Shown: positions 1 through 6,460 of the stretch, in pieces | Layout of the letters: each line of letters opens with the position of its first letter | Position numbering within the stretch: the first letter of the stretch is position 1 | NCBI GenBank assembly: GCA_026770585.1 | Contig: MU646368.1 | Location: forward strand, 412,884 to 427,257 | From: Baffinella frigidus | Lineage: Eukaryota > Cryptophyceae > Cryptomonadales > Baffinellaceae | Direction of reading: 5' to 3' | DNA length: 14,374 bases | The notes under the pieces: generated by a model | Told to the model about the DNA's origin: nothing | Databases searched by the model: none | Seen by the model: only the letters and a program-made list of their open reading frames with translations | Translations under genes and position numbers: made by a program

Positions 1-520
1 CTCCCTCCCTCTCCCTCTCTCTCCCCCTCTCTCTCTCTCTCTCTCTGAGGCGGCAGACCTTGGGGGCGGGTTGAAGGTGGCACGGCCCTTGCCCTTCCAC
101 TTGCGAAAGATCACCGAGTTGATTTAGCACCCACTGGTCACTGGACCAGTGGGTCATCCATACAGATCTCTCTCTCTCTATCTATCTATCTCTCTCTCCC
201 CCCCTCCCTCCCTCCCTCTTCCTCTCTCTCTCCCTCTCCCTCTCTCTCGCTCTCTCTCTCTGAGATGGCAGACCTTGGGGGCGGGTTGAAGGCGGCACGG
301 CCCTTCCCCTTCCACTTGCAAAAGTAGGTGCGAGCGGGCGCGCGAGAGAGAGAGAGTCTCTCTCTCTCTTTACTTCTCTCTCCCTCCCTCTCTCTCTCTC
401 TCTCTCCCTCCCTCCCTCTTCCTCTCTCTCTCTCTCTCTCTCTCTGAGGCGGCAGACCTTGGGGGCGGGTTGAAAGCTGCTCTGCCCTTGCCCTTCCACT
501 TGCGAAAGTAGGTGCGTGTT
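1..520. repeat. CT-rich satellite with three copies of a unique insert
   Basis: Long (CT)n and CCCT-type tracts alternate with a roughly 65-bp unique segment beginning GAGGCGGCAGACCTTGGG. The segment starts at about 47, 262 and 446, so spacing is 215 and 184 bp. The copies differ by a few bases. The minus strand reads as Arg-Glu repeats, which is a by-product of the dinucleotide and not a protein. The strand asymmetry (pyrimidines on the plus strand) could allow triplex DNA. No gene is seen here. Confidence 0.9.
129..154. repeat. Perfect hairpin, 11-bp stem
   Basis: ACCCACTGGTC at 129-139 is the exact reverse complement of 144-154, with a 4-nt ACTG loop. It sits in the spacer after the first unique insert only, and is absent after copies 2 and 3. 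Confidence 0.8.
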
Positions 521-548
521 GCCTCCTGCCATCAAACCGGCGGGGTTG

Positions 549-632
549 GTACCACACTTTGTACCAAAATTTGCACCAAAATTTGTACCAAAATTTGTAC
601 CAAACTTGGTACCAAACTGTGTACCGAACTTT
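549..632. repeat. 12-bp tandem repeat, about seven units
   Basis: GTACC (GCACC in one unit) recurs at 549, 561, 573, 585, 597, 609 and 621, an exact 12-bp period with consensus GTACCAAAATTT. The array joins the degenerate right half of a family A element at about 628. TTTGTAC/GGTACC-like sequence also occurs in the family A ends and subterminal region (GTACCAG), so the array may have grown from an element end by slippage. Confidence 0.85.
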
Positions 633-680
633 GTAAAAGTTAAAACTTGTGAACAACGGCCAAGTTCAGCCTCGAGTGGT
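628..680 (+). mobile_element. Family A fold-back element, right-end fragment (A4)
   Basis: The segment parallels the right end of copy A2 (4465-4521): a TTGTAAAGTTAAAACTT-like stretch leading to the terminal AGCCTCGAGTGG at 669-680. The left end and central palindrome are missing; the position is taken by the 12-bp tandem repeat. Confidence 0.55.
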
Positions 681-686
681 GCGGCT

Positions 687-704
687 AAATATGTTCCCGG
701 ATGA
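687..704 (+). mobile_element. Family C element, solo terminal fragment
   Basis: AAATATGTTCCCGGATGA matches the right end of copy C1 (8090-8110), including the following TGA. No partner end is found nearby, so this is a solo end lying directly after the A4 fragment. Confidence 0.45.
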
Positions 705-850
705 ACTCACGGAGAGTACGGGCCACATACTACGCCAGATTCTTGGAAGGGGTGGCCAAAAGTCGATTCCTCCTGAAGGCAAGGTTTTCAAAAGTTCACA
801 CCCGTATCTCACACGGTCTGAAAAACTCAACCCCCCCTTCCAATCTGGCG
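705..850. repeat. Inverted repeat and dispersed segments, no gene
   Basis: CGCCAGATT-CTT-GGAAGGGG at 733-752 pairs with 834-850 apart from a 3-nt insertion. The segment CTCACGGAGAGTACGGGCCAC at about 706-726 recurs at about 1306-1326, and the GCCAGATTGG block recurs at about 1461. These are dispersed subtelomeric modules. The short ORFs here have no coding character. Confidence 0.6.
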
Positions 851-1072
851 TGGTACCACTCGAGGCTGGAAGAGGGGGTATTTTAAATGCGGGGTTGTTA
901 AATTTAGTACCAGTCACGGGCAGGCTTGGTCACGTATCTAACAGATCTATGTCTGATACCTGACCAAACGCCCCTATTTGTGTGAAATTTACTACACATA
1001 TCTTTTTTTTCTTCACTTGTAAAAGAATCCCTGTTTTGAAAAAGTCACACTTCTAGCCTCGAGTGGTACCAC
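850..1072. mobile_element. Family A fold-back/MITE-like element, copy A1
   Basis: Non-coding, 223 bp. It has perfect 18-bp inverted ends, GTGGTACCACTCGAGGCT at 850-867 and its complement at 1055-1072. If the end is taken as CCACTCGAGGCT, both flanks are TA, which would suit a 2-bp TA target duplication. Near the centre lies an imperfect 42-nt palindrome (926-967) starting TTGGTCACGT and ending CTGACCAA. A subterminal TGTGTGAAATTTACTACACA lies at 980-999. There is no ORF, so any transposase would act in trans. Other copies are A2 (4319-4521) and A3 (7267-7454, reversed), with partial copies at 628 and 5751. Confidence 0.75.
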
Positions 1073-1571
1073 TATGCAGTCGATGTTGAAATCAAAAGGC
1101 ACGACGTCAGGTGCCACCCGCGCCCTCTTGTTCGCGCTAAAAGTGTTTAGATGGCTTATCGTGGTACAGATTTTTAAAACTCCGGCGGCAAACAGCTCCA
1201 ATTCCCTACACTTTTGGCGTGTTTCTCGGGTGAAATCAACTTTACTTCTAGATCGTGTAGTAGAATGAAGAAACGTTCACATTTCGACGTCTGCCCTGGC
1301 GTGGCTCACGGAGAGTACGGGCCACGCACCACGTTTTTGAATAACCCCTAAGCGATAAGACCTACGACCCTACGGTAGGCAACCCGTAGGGGCATAGGGG
1401 GGTTCCTAAGGATAAGGCAACGGAAACTCAGCGGCTCAGCCGCTGAAAACCCCGTCGAAGCCCGCTGTGTGGGTACCGCGCCAGATTGGATGTGGGGGTT
1501 GATTTACCACAATGCAGTCGATGTTGACATCGAAAGGCACGACGTCGGGCTTCACCCGCCCCCTCTTGCTG
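1071..1571 (+). repeat. Direct repeat of about 60 bp flanking 1136-1506
   Basis: Segment 1071-1135 (from ACTATGCAGTCGATGTTG through CGACGTCAGG and CACCCGCGCCCTCTTG) recurs with about ten changes at 1507-1571. The first copy abuts the right end of A1. The stretch between carries no credible gene; the short ORFs crossing it are not conserved between the two copies. Confidence 0.7.
1290..1412 (+). repeat. Family E hairpin module, copy E1
   Basis: A short hairpin GCGTGGC/GCCACGC (about 1299-1329) is followed by GAATAACCCC and the palindromic ACCCTACGGTAGGCAACC/CGTAGGG block at 1367-1392, then GCATAGGGGGGTTCCTA. The last block recurs in reverse complement at 12208-12250. Related modules lie at 4533-4630, 4790-4995, 5163-5218 and 2170-2210. 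Confidence 0.65.
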
Positions 1572-1611
1572 TGGCTCCTCGGATTGCGCGGTTCGAACAT
1601 TTCCTCTCCGA

Positions 1612-1877
1612 GGCACCCTGCATCGACAAACAGCTTCGTTACGCAAGCTTCCAGCCCTGGGGGGCTTTTCTGGGACCTGAAGCGGATCAAATCCCCTTTC
1701 GGGGCCTGAAAATTTCCAAAGTCTGAAAAGGGGGTGAGCGTAGAGGGGATTTGATCCGCTTCAGGTCCCAGAAAGCCCCCCAGGGCTGGAAGGTTCCGAA
1801 GGTAAGGACCATTGCGGGGTTCGAACATGTCATTTCCCAGGCACCCTGTTTGTCGATGTTTGTCGATGCAGGGTGCC
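1612..1877. repeat. Nested long inverted repeat
   Basis: Outer arms 1612-1632 and 1857-1877 are 21-bp perfect complements (GGCACCCTGCATCGACAAAC...). Inner arms 1648-1697 and 1744-1792 are about 50 bp and differ by a single base indel, around a 46-nt loop. The flanks also hold a direct repeat starting GGTTCGAACAT (about 1590 and 1818). The near identity of the arms means recent formation or ongoing gene conversion. The short ORFs in both directions are mirror copies of the arms. The motif TTTGATCCGCT-CAGGTCC recurs at 2461 and 2569. Confidence 0.85.
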
Positions 1878-1878
1878 C

Positions 1879-1945
1879 CTCTCCCCGTCTCTCTCTCTCG
1901 GAGAGAGAGGAGAGAGAGGAGAAAGAGAGAGGAGAGAGAGGGGTA
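1879..1945. repeat. CT tract followed by GA tract
   Basis: A (CT)n run at about 1889-1899 passes directly into an interrupted GA-rich run through 1941, so the two tracts can pair as a hairpin. It follows the 1612-1877 inverted repeat immediately. Confidence 0.75.
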
Positions 1946-1993
1946 GCGACAAACAGGTGAGACAGAGAGTTCTTTATTGACGACCAACTTAAT

Positions 1994-2253
1994 AGTGACG
2001 CCCCCCAGAATTAGTTTTGTAAAGCAACTCGTTCTGGTGCGAATTGTAAAACAAAGGCCATTGGAAACTCCAAATCCTTTTTAAACGAGGTCTTGTTTGA
2101 TAATTTGTACCAGAACATGTTTCCTTACAAAATTAATTATCCCTTAAGTGGCGGACGGGTGATTAATCGCCCTAACTCGCCCTAGGCAGGTCCTAGGGCC
2201 CTACCGTAGGGCGTATGCGCCTACTCGCCACTTAAGGGATAGGGGGCGTCACT
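1994..2253. mobile_element. MITE-like element D with nested palindromes
   Basis: Non-coding, 260 bp, with 12-bp perfect inverted ends AGTGACGCCCCC (1994-2005) and GGGGGCGTCACT (2242-2253). Inside lies a degenerate inverted repeat, AATTAGTTTTGTAA (about 2009) against TTACAAAATTAATT (about 2125). A second perfect inverted repeat is CCCTTAAGTGGCG at 2141-2153 with its complement at 2226-2238. In the loop of that repeat is a family E-like block CCTAGGGCCCTACCGTAGGG (2191-2210). It therefore carries at least three shells of inverted repeats. No second full copy is seen in this window. Confidence 0.65.
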
Positions 2254-2339
2254 TTGAAACTGGTCCGGGTCATCGAGACGATTTAGCGGACCGGCCTCGC
2301 GCCATAGGTGTTCGAATTCCCTTTGCCCGGTAGCCTTAT

Positions 2340-2400
2340 ATCCACATCAAAGCCAGCCATCTCGACATCATCCGACCCGTCTTCGTACAAGTCCTCTACG
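2340..2400 (-). pseudogene. Fragment of repetitive acidic protein gene (EDLYEDGSDD motif)
   Basis: On the minus strand this stretch reads VEDLYEDGSDDVEMAGFD. It is a copy of the motif found twice in the larger fragment at 2641-3283. Of eight differing codons against the copy near 2795-2845, seven are synonymous third-position changes and one is Val/Ile, which points to past selection on the protein. The flanks are unrelated (A-rich upstream, mosaic repeats downstream), so this is an isolated fragment. I do not recognise the family. Confidence 0.5.
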
Positions 2401-2425
2401 CTCCAAAAAAAAGTCAAAAAGGGGG

Positions 2426-2641
2426 TACGAAATCAAAAAAAAGGGAGTGAGGAAGAGGCGGTTTGATCCGCTTCAGGTCCAAAAGCAGCTTTCAGGGCTG
2501 GACGCTTTGCAAACTCAGGGCTGGACGCTTCCGTACGAAATCGAAAAAATGGGGGTGAGGAAGAGGCGATTTGATCCGCTGCAGGTCCAAAAACGGGTTT
2601 CAGGGCTGGAAACTGAGGACTGGACGCTTCTGAAGGTGACC
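2426..2641 (+). repeat. Two tandem 108-bp units
   Basis: TACGAAATC starts at 2426 and 2534, and GTGAGGAAGAGGCG at 2447 and 2555. Each unit carries TTTGATCCGCT-CAGGTCCAAAA and AGGGCTGGA. The last part matches the arms of the 1612-1877 inverted repeat. A plus-strand ORF of 100 codons crosses both units, but it uses the repeats and shows no gene character. Confidence 0.7.
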
Positions 2642-3283
2642 TGCGCCGCCTTCATCAAACCCCGCCATTTCAACATCGTCCAAAGTTGCCGGAAACGCCC
2701 ACAAACAATTAACTTTGGTAACAGCAGGATATGCTTTCCGGTTGCCTAGATAAGACAACTACCCCTCCCCCGGAGTGTAACCTGCGCCGCCTTCATCAAA
2801 CCCCGCCATTTCAATGTCGTCCGACCCGTCCTCATACAAGTCCTCGAAGGCCTCCGAACCACCAACCCTCACGGAAGGAGCAAACCGATTGATTCGACCT
2901 GTTCTCAAAAATTGATTTTGCACCAAGATTGGGACGTAAGTTAACACAGCCAGGCGGATTCGCCTGGCTGGCAAGGTAAATCTGAGGTCTGAAAACCGAC
3001 GGATTGGTCGTTTCGTGGGGGTCGGTGGAAATTGACCTGCTCCACCTTCATCAAACCCCGCCATTTCGATATCGTCCAAAGTTGCCGGAAATGCCCACAA
3101 ATAATTAACTTTGGTAACAGCAGGATGTGCTTTCCGGTTGCCTAGATAAGACAACCACCCCTCCCCCGGAGTGTAACCTTCATGAAACCCCGCCATTTCA
3201 ATGTCGTCCGACCCGTCCTCATACAAGTCTTCGGTCGTCATCTCGTCGTACTCCAGAGGCGCAGACAGGCACGCCACACCTAC
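2641..3283 (-). pseudogene. Broken gene for a repetitive acidic protein, truncated at telomeric repeats
   Basis: The minus-strand frame is open from the telomeric array (about 3283) to an amber stop at 2759-2761, and the repeat continues in the same frame to about 2641. It holds two rounds of a module. Motif 1 is EDLYEDGSDDIEMAGF-(D/H)EG, then YTPGEGWLSYLGNRKA, then VTKVNYLWAFPATLDD, then motif 2 DDIEMAGFDEGGAG. Between the rounds lies a basic stretch (TKRPIRRFSDLRF...) with no repeat. The stop is a TGG-to-TAG change: in the other copy the same codon is Trp in GEGWLSYL. No ATG lies upstream before the telomeric DNA, so the N-terminus is missing. Many differences between copies are synonymous. 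The protein is acidic and probably disordered, and its family and function are unknown. Decay is recent in appearance. Confidence 0.55.
2948..2969. repeat. Perfect hairpin AGCCAGGCG/CGCCTGGCT
   Basis: A 9-bp stem with a GATT loop, inside the broken gene's inter-repeat stretch. It resembles the hairpin at 6607-6634, which shares the outer AGCCAGG/CCTGGCT but has a different inner stem. Confidence 0.6.
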
Positions 3284-3546
3284 AGGGTTTAGGGTTTGTG
3301 GTTTAGGGTTTAGGGTTTAGGGTTTAGGGTTTAGGGTGTAGGGTTTAGGGTTTAGGGTTGAGGGTTTAGGGTGTAGGGTTTAGGGTTTAGGGTTTTAAGG
3401 GTTTAGGGTTTAGGGTTTAGGGTGTGGGGTGTAGGGTGTAGGGTGTAGGGTTTAGGGTTTAGGGTTTAGGGTTTAGGGTTTGGGGTTTATGGTTTTGGGT
3501 CTAGGGTTTAGGATGTAGGGTTCAGGGTTTAGGGTTTAGGGTTTAC
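3284..3546 (+). repeat. Interstitial telomeric array 1 (TTTAGGG)n
   Basis: About 37 heptamers of TTTAGGG with variants TGTAGGG, TTGAGGG and TTTGTGG. The G-rich strand runs left to right, the orientation of a right-hand chromosome end. The left border falls directly in the broken gene and the right border in a GC-rich duplicated block. Variant units are scattered, so this is an old array. Confidence 0.95.
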
Positions 3547-3553
3547 GCAGCGG

Positions 3554-3870
3554 GGCCGTGTCCCCCCCGGGGGCCCCCCAACACACCGATCCGTCCGTCT
3601 GGCTTTCCCACGTGCTGCCCGGGCCCTGGCTGTGGGGGGGGGCGCCGAATCGATTCAATTTTGCAAGATTCCAGAATCTGCCCCGCTATCTTAGGTTTGC
3701 AAAGCCAAAGACAAGGGTAGAAATACTATTTGAGGCGTAAAACCAAGGCTTCAGATATCATAAATGCCAAAAGATTCCGGCCGTGTCCCCCCCCGGGGGC
3801 CCCCTAACATACCGAGCCGTCGGTCTGGCCTTCCCACGTGCTGCCCGGCCCCTGGCTGTGGGGGGGGGCG
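3554..3870 (+). repeat. 92-bp GC-rich direct repeat, two copies
   Basis: Segments 3554-3645 and 3779-3870 are near-identical. Each starts GGCCGTGTCCCCCC, holds CCCACGTGCTGCCCGG, and ends in a run of Gs and GCGC. Between them is a copy of the family J sequence. The intervening plus-strand ORF of 60 codons has no coding support. Confidence 0.85.
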
Positions 3871-4257
3871 CTTAGGGTGTATGGACCCAGCTGGTGCTGG
3901 TTCTGAACTGCGCAGTTCAGCAGAACCGATTCGGCGCTGAATCGGGGTTGCCTCAGGGCGAGCATTCTCATGTGGGCTCTGATTTCGGATGAGACGTTTT
4001 GATGCTATCTTAGGGGTGGTTATGTGCTGTTTTGAAGTTACGTGAAAGCTAAGATAATCACGTGACCAATACCAATCTTAAGGTAGCTCAGAGCCATGTA
4101 TTGGCGTTGAAACGCGCCGCCGGATCGATTTAATCTCGGAAGATTCCAGAATCTGTCCCGCTATCTTAAGTTTGCACAGCCGAAGACGAGGGTGGAAATG
4201 CTATTTTAGGGATAAAATCGAGGCGTTAGATAGCATAAATGTCGAAGGATTCAGGTA
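3646..4257 (+). repeat. Family J dispersed repeat, two plus-strand copies
   Basis: Copies at about 3646-3780 and 4120-4257 share AAGATTCCAGAATCTG, CCGCTATCTTA, GTTTGCA and a GGCGTTAGATA/GGCTTCAGATA segment ending near ATAAATG. Two partial minus-strand copies lie at 6750-6866. The stretch between (3870-4120) holds the hairpins at 3899-3945, further TATCTTA words and the isolated motif ACGTGACCAA at 4060-4069. No gene is seen. Confidence 0.7.
3899..3945. repeat. Two adjacent hairpins sharing two bases
   Basis: CTGAACTGCGCAGTTCAG (3903-3920) is a perfect 18-nt palindrome extended by GGTT/AACC. CCGATTC-loop-GAATCGG follows at 3926-3945, overlapping by CC. Tandem hairpins of this kind could form an RNA fold or a cruciform. 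Confidence 0.6.
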
Positions 4258-4318
4258 TGGTCTGAGATGAGATTCTGCCTCAGATGTAACAATCGTCGCC
4301 CTCCCAGGTGCTCCCCAA

Positions 4319-4521
4319 CCACTCAAGGCTGGAAGAGGGAGAATTTTGAATGTGGGGTTGTTAAATTTAGTACCAGTCACGGGCAGGCTTGGTCACGTTC
4401 CTGGGGGAATTCCCCCAGGAACGTGACCAAATGCGATATGTGTGTGAAAATTACTACACAACTTGTAAAGGACTTGTAAAGTTAAAACTTTTAAAATAGT
4501 CACATTTCTAGCCTCGAGTGG
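4319..4521. mobile_element. Family A fold-back/MITE-like element, copy A2
   Basis: Non-coding, 203 bp. The ends are CCACTCAAGGCT (4319-4330) and AGCCTCGAGTGG (4510-4521), both flanked by AA. The internal order matches A1: TTAAATTTAGTACCAGTCACGGGC-type arm, central palindrome, GAAAATTACTACACA (4446-4460), and CTTGTAAAGTTAAAACTT. The central palindrome, 4389-4430, is perfect over all 42 nt, with outer TTGGTCACGT and inner half TCCTGGGGGAA. A perfect palindrome of this size is unstable in most cells, which argues for recent formation or renewal. Confidence 0.8.
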
Positions 4522-4532
4522 AACACGCGTTT

Positions 4533-4630
4533 GCCCACACAGCGGGCTACAAAGGGATTTCTTACATAACCCGGAATCGGATGATCCACAGACCTTACGG
4601 TAGGCAATACCGTAGGGACATGGTGGACTC
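4533..4630 (+). repeat. Family E module, copy E2
   Basis: CCACACAGCGGGCTACAAAG (about 4535-4554) is followed by CATAACCCGGAATCGG and the palindromic block ACCTTACGGTAGGCAATACC-GTAGGG (4592-4617). The order is the same as in E3 and, in part, E1. Confidence 0.65.
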
Positions 4631-4789
4631 GCCTTGGCCTGGCGAGGATTACGTTTGTCTTGGTGGACGCCTCGAAGAGCGCTGCGCACCGAGACAAAAG
4701 TCGAGATTGGGACGTCTCAAAGCAAAAGTGGAACCTCTGTTAACTTAAGAAGTAACAGTGGAGATCAGATAACAATAAGTCGGGCAGAA

Positions 4790-4995
4790 TCGCGTGAAAC
4801 TCCCTTCGTAGCCCGCTGTGTGGATTCGAGAATGGTTCTGATCTCCATACTCCGCTATGTGGCACACAGTGTCGAGAATCCCTTCGTAGCCCATAACCTG
4901 TGTGCCACATAGCGGAGCACGGAGGGGTTTCGTGAATAACCCAGAAGTGGATACCCCACCAAGACCCTAAGGAAGGCCTCCCGTAAGGGCACAGG
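4790..4995 (+). repeat. Family E module, copy E3, with 20-bp hairpin
   Basis: CCCTTCGTAGCCCGCTGTGTGG (from about 4802) recurs in part at 4880. CTCCGCTATGTGGCACACAG (4850-4869) is a perfect complement of 4898-4917 around a 28-nt loop. GAATAACCCAGAAGTGG and ACCCTAAGGAAGGCCTCCCG then follow as in E1 and E2. The CCCTTCGTAGCCCGC word also occurs at 11883-11897. Confidence 0.7.
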
Positions 4996-5023
4996 GTTGC
5001 AATATGATTGCAACCCTTGCAAC

Positions 5024-5092
5024 CCCCCAGAATTTCACAGGTGAATTTTGACACCCCCCCATGAAATTCACCTGTGACATTTCGGGGGGGGG
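5024..5092. repeat. Large imperfect hairpin with C/G-run shells
   Basis: TCACAGGTGAATTT (5034-5047) is perfectly complementary to 5064-5077. Outside it a run of Cs at about 5024-5030 faces a run of Gs at 5083-5092, and a second C run fills the loop. It reads as a further example of nested palindromic shells. Confidence 0.7.
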
Positions 5093-5130
5093 CACTCTAC
5101 CTACGAGCCCAAATTGAACTGGGGCAGAGC

Positions 5131-5166
5131 TAGAAATCGTACCTCTCCAGAATGCCTCTGCCGCGT
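5131..5166 (-). pseudogene. Gene fragment, ILERYDF motif
   Basis: The minus strand reads RGRGILERYDF and then a stop. It matches PRGILERYDF in the larger fragment at 5611-5751, from which it differs by losing everything upstream. A family E-like block (5163-5218) replaces the upstream part. Confidence 0.4.
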
Positions 5167-5231
5167 AGGACCCCCCCTAGGGCCCTACGGGCTACCGTAG
5201 GCAATACCGTACCGTAGGCTTAACTACCCAG

Positions 5232-5282
5232 TTTTCAGTCCGGTATCCTATGAAAATGTTTCAGTCCGGTATCCTATGAAAA
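5232..5282. repeat. 26-bp tandem duplication
   Basis: TTTCAGTCCGGTATCCTATG begins at 5233 and again at 5259. Each unit starts TTTTCA or GTTTCA and ends TGAAAA, so the unit ends are themselves inverted. Confidence 0.85.
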
Positions 5283-5456
5283 CGACGTTTGTCCCGGTGG
5301 GCAGCGCTCTTGGAGGGCTGCGCAGCGAGTCAAAAGGGCGGGGGATCTCTCTTCTGAGAGTAGGATCGGACAAATCATACAACCACATTTTCAAATGGTA
5401 CTTTTCCAGAATGTCTTGCGGCAAGCACCCCGGCATCTTGTCCTCAGCGTCGTACG
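5248..5456 (-). pseudogene. Gene fragment, EDKMPGCLPQDILEKY motif
   Basis: The minus strand reads DAEDKMPGCLPQDILEKY near 5392-5445, then a diverged tail of about 45 residues (HLKMWLYDLSDPTLRRE...) that ends in the 26-bp tandem duplication. An ATG sits inside the motif at 5436. The copy at 5611-5751 has EDKMPGCLPRGILERY, so the two are paralogous pieces of one coding sequence. The family is unknown; the motif has no recognisable catalytic signature. Confidence 0.4.
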
Positions 5457-5610
5457 ATGGAGCACACCATTTACTATTCTTTTATATCCCCGACCGGTGA
5501 GATGTCATGGCTGTTCGCTTCATCATGTCTCCGAGAGGACGTGATGTCTCTGCATATTATGCAGATTGACTAGAGCCGTTTGAATTCTCGTAGTTTCCTG
5601 GCCCCGGGCG

Positions 5611-5751
5611 CGGGTCCTATGAAAATCGTACCTTTCCAGAATTCCTCGCGGCAAGCATCCCGGCATCTTGTCCTCGTCATCGTCGTACTCCACCGAGGAA
5701 AAGAGCGTGTCTGTGTCCCCAAGAGAGTCTGCGGACACGAACAACACGATT
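5611..5751 (-). pseudogene. Gene fragment, longest copy of the EDKMPGCLP family
   Basis: The minus strand reads IVLFVSADSLGDTDTLFSSV, then EYDDDEDKMPGCLPRGILER and YDFHRT, and the frame stays open to about 5523. The acidic run EYDDDED resembles EYDEMTTED in the broken gene at 2641-3283, which may mean one gene family. The upstream (right) end is cut by the half element A5 at 5751, and beyond A5 the first part of the same coding sequence appears again at 5821-5889. No ATG is present at the junction; the apparent start would be a GTG contributed by the element end. Confidence 0.5.
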
Positions 5752-5812
5752 ACCACTCGAGGCTAGAAGTGTGACCATTTTAAAACAGGGATTCTTTTAC
5801 AAGTCAAGGGGA
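5751..5812 (-). mobile_element. Family A half element (A5)
   Basis: TA followed by CCACTCGAGGCTAGAAGTGT and CAGGGATTCTTTTACAAGTC matches the reverse complement of the right half of A1 (1013-1072). The central palindrome and other end are missing. It lies exactly between two 69-bp direct copies of a gene fragment (5683-5751 and 5821-5889). Confidence 0.7.
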
Positions 5813-5820
5813 AAAGGAGG

Positions 5821-5889
5821 TCGTACTCCACCGAGGAAAACAGCGTGTCTGCGTCCCCGAGAGAGTCTGCGGAAACGAAGAACACGATT
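5821..5889 (-). pseudogene. Second copy of gene fragment beyond A5
   Basis: Both 69-bp copies (5683-5751 and 5821-5889) have the same length and differ at five positions. On the minus strand three changes are synonymous and two alter residues (Thr/Ala and Leu/Phe). The reading is FFVSADSLGDADTLFSSVEYD, with nothing matching after EYD. It marks a local tandem duplication with A5 at the junction. Confidence 0.55.
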
Positions 5890-5904
5890 TAATCGCGGTC
5901 AGTG

Positions 5905-6024
5905 TTTGACTCAAATACGATCTGGCAATGAAAATTACCACACGCCGGATTTGTCCAGTCACGTCCGTGTAGTAATTTTCGTTGCAAATCGGATCGGAGA
6001 TCCCCGAAATCGTATTTGACTCAA
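5905..6024. mobile_element. Family B fold-back element, copy B1
   Basis: Inner arms GGCAATGAAAATTACCACACG (5924-5944) and CGTGTAGTAATTTTCGTTGC (5966-5985) differ at two paired sites. The outer arms are CAAATACGAT (5912-5921) and ATCGTATTTG (6010-6019), separated from the core on the right by an extra CGGATCGGAGATCCCCG. TTTGACTCAA is found at both outer edges, 5905-5914 and 6015-6024, in the same orientation. Non-coding. Confidence 0.7.
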
Positions 6025-6130
6025 TTACTCGACCGGATGAGATTAGTGCTGGTCAAACGGCTGCTTCTTGAAAACGCGAAGTCAACTGGGCGACAACTTG
6101 AGACTGCGTCTGAACACTATTCGTTTCTGG

Positions 6131-6460
6131 CAACAAAAATCAGTACACATTTAGACCATACCAGCCATTCAGGAGGCTACGTTGACCACTCCGCCTTTAG
6201 GTCCTTTAGGTTTTAATTTCTCCCAACATATGCCAACGACACGCCCTTCCGTAGACCAAATATCCGGGGTAACGTGACCAACTTCCAATACACATTGAAG
6301 GAGCGGGTCCAAGTTCGGTTCAAACGTGGTATAGGAAATCATTTGCGTAGTAATTTCATGGCCGGAGAACTAACACTTTCATTTGTTTCCGCAGATCAGC
6401 TTCCTACTCGGGAGGCTACGAAGCACGTCTTGCCCGGATATTTGGACATAACGTGACCAA
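6131..6460 (+). repeat. Degenerate fold-back remnants with two ACGTGACCAA sites
   Basis: CCAAATATCCGGGG (6255-6268) faces CCCGGATATTTGG (6433-6445). ACGTGACCAA follows the first at 6272-6281 and the second at 6451-6460. GGCAACAAAAATCAGTACAC at 6130 and GCGTAGTAATTTC at 6346 look like mutated family B arms. Short CTTTAGGTCCTTTAGGTT at 6195-6212 matches the 85-bp repeat of 12081-13390. No gene is seen between 6025 and 6600. Confidence 0.45.

Noticed and set aside
182-656. Arg-Glu repeat proteins of 117 and 156 codons on the minus strand
   Set aside because: They are the translation of CT/GA dinucleotide tracts in several frames and carry no other sequence signal.
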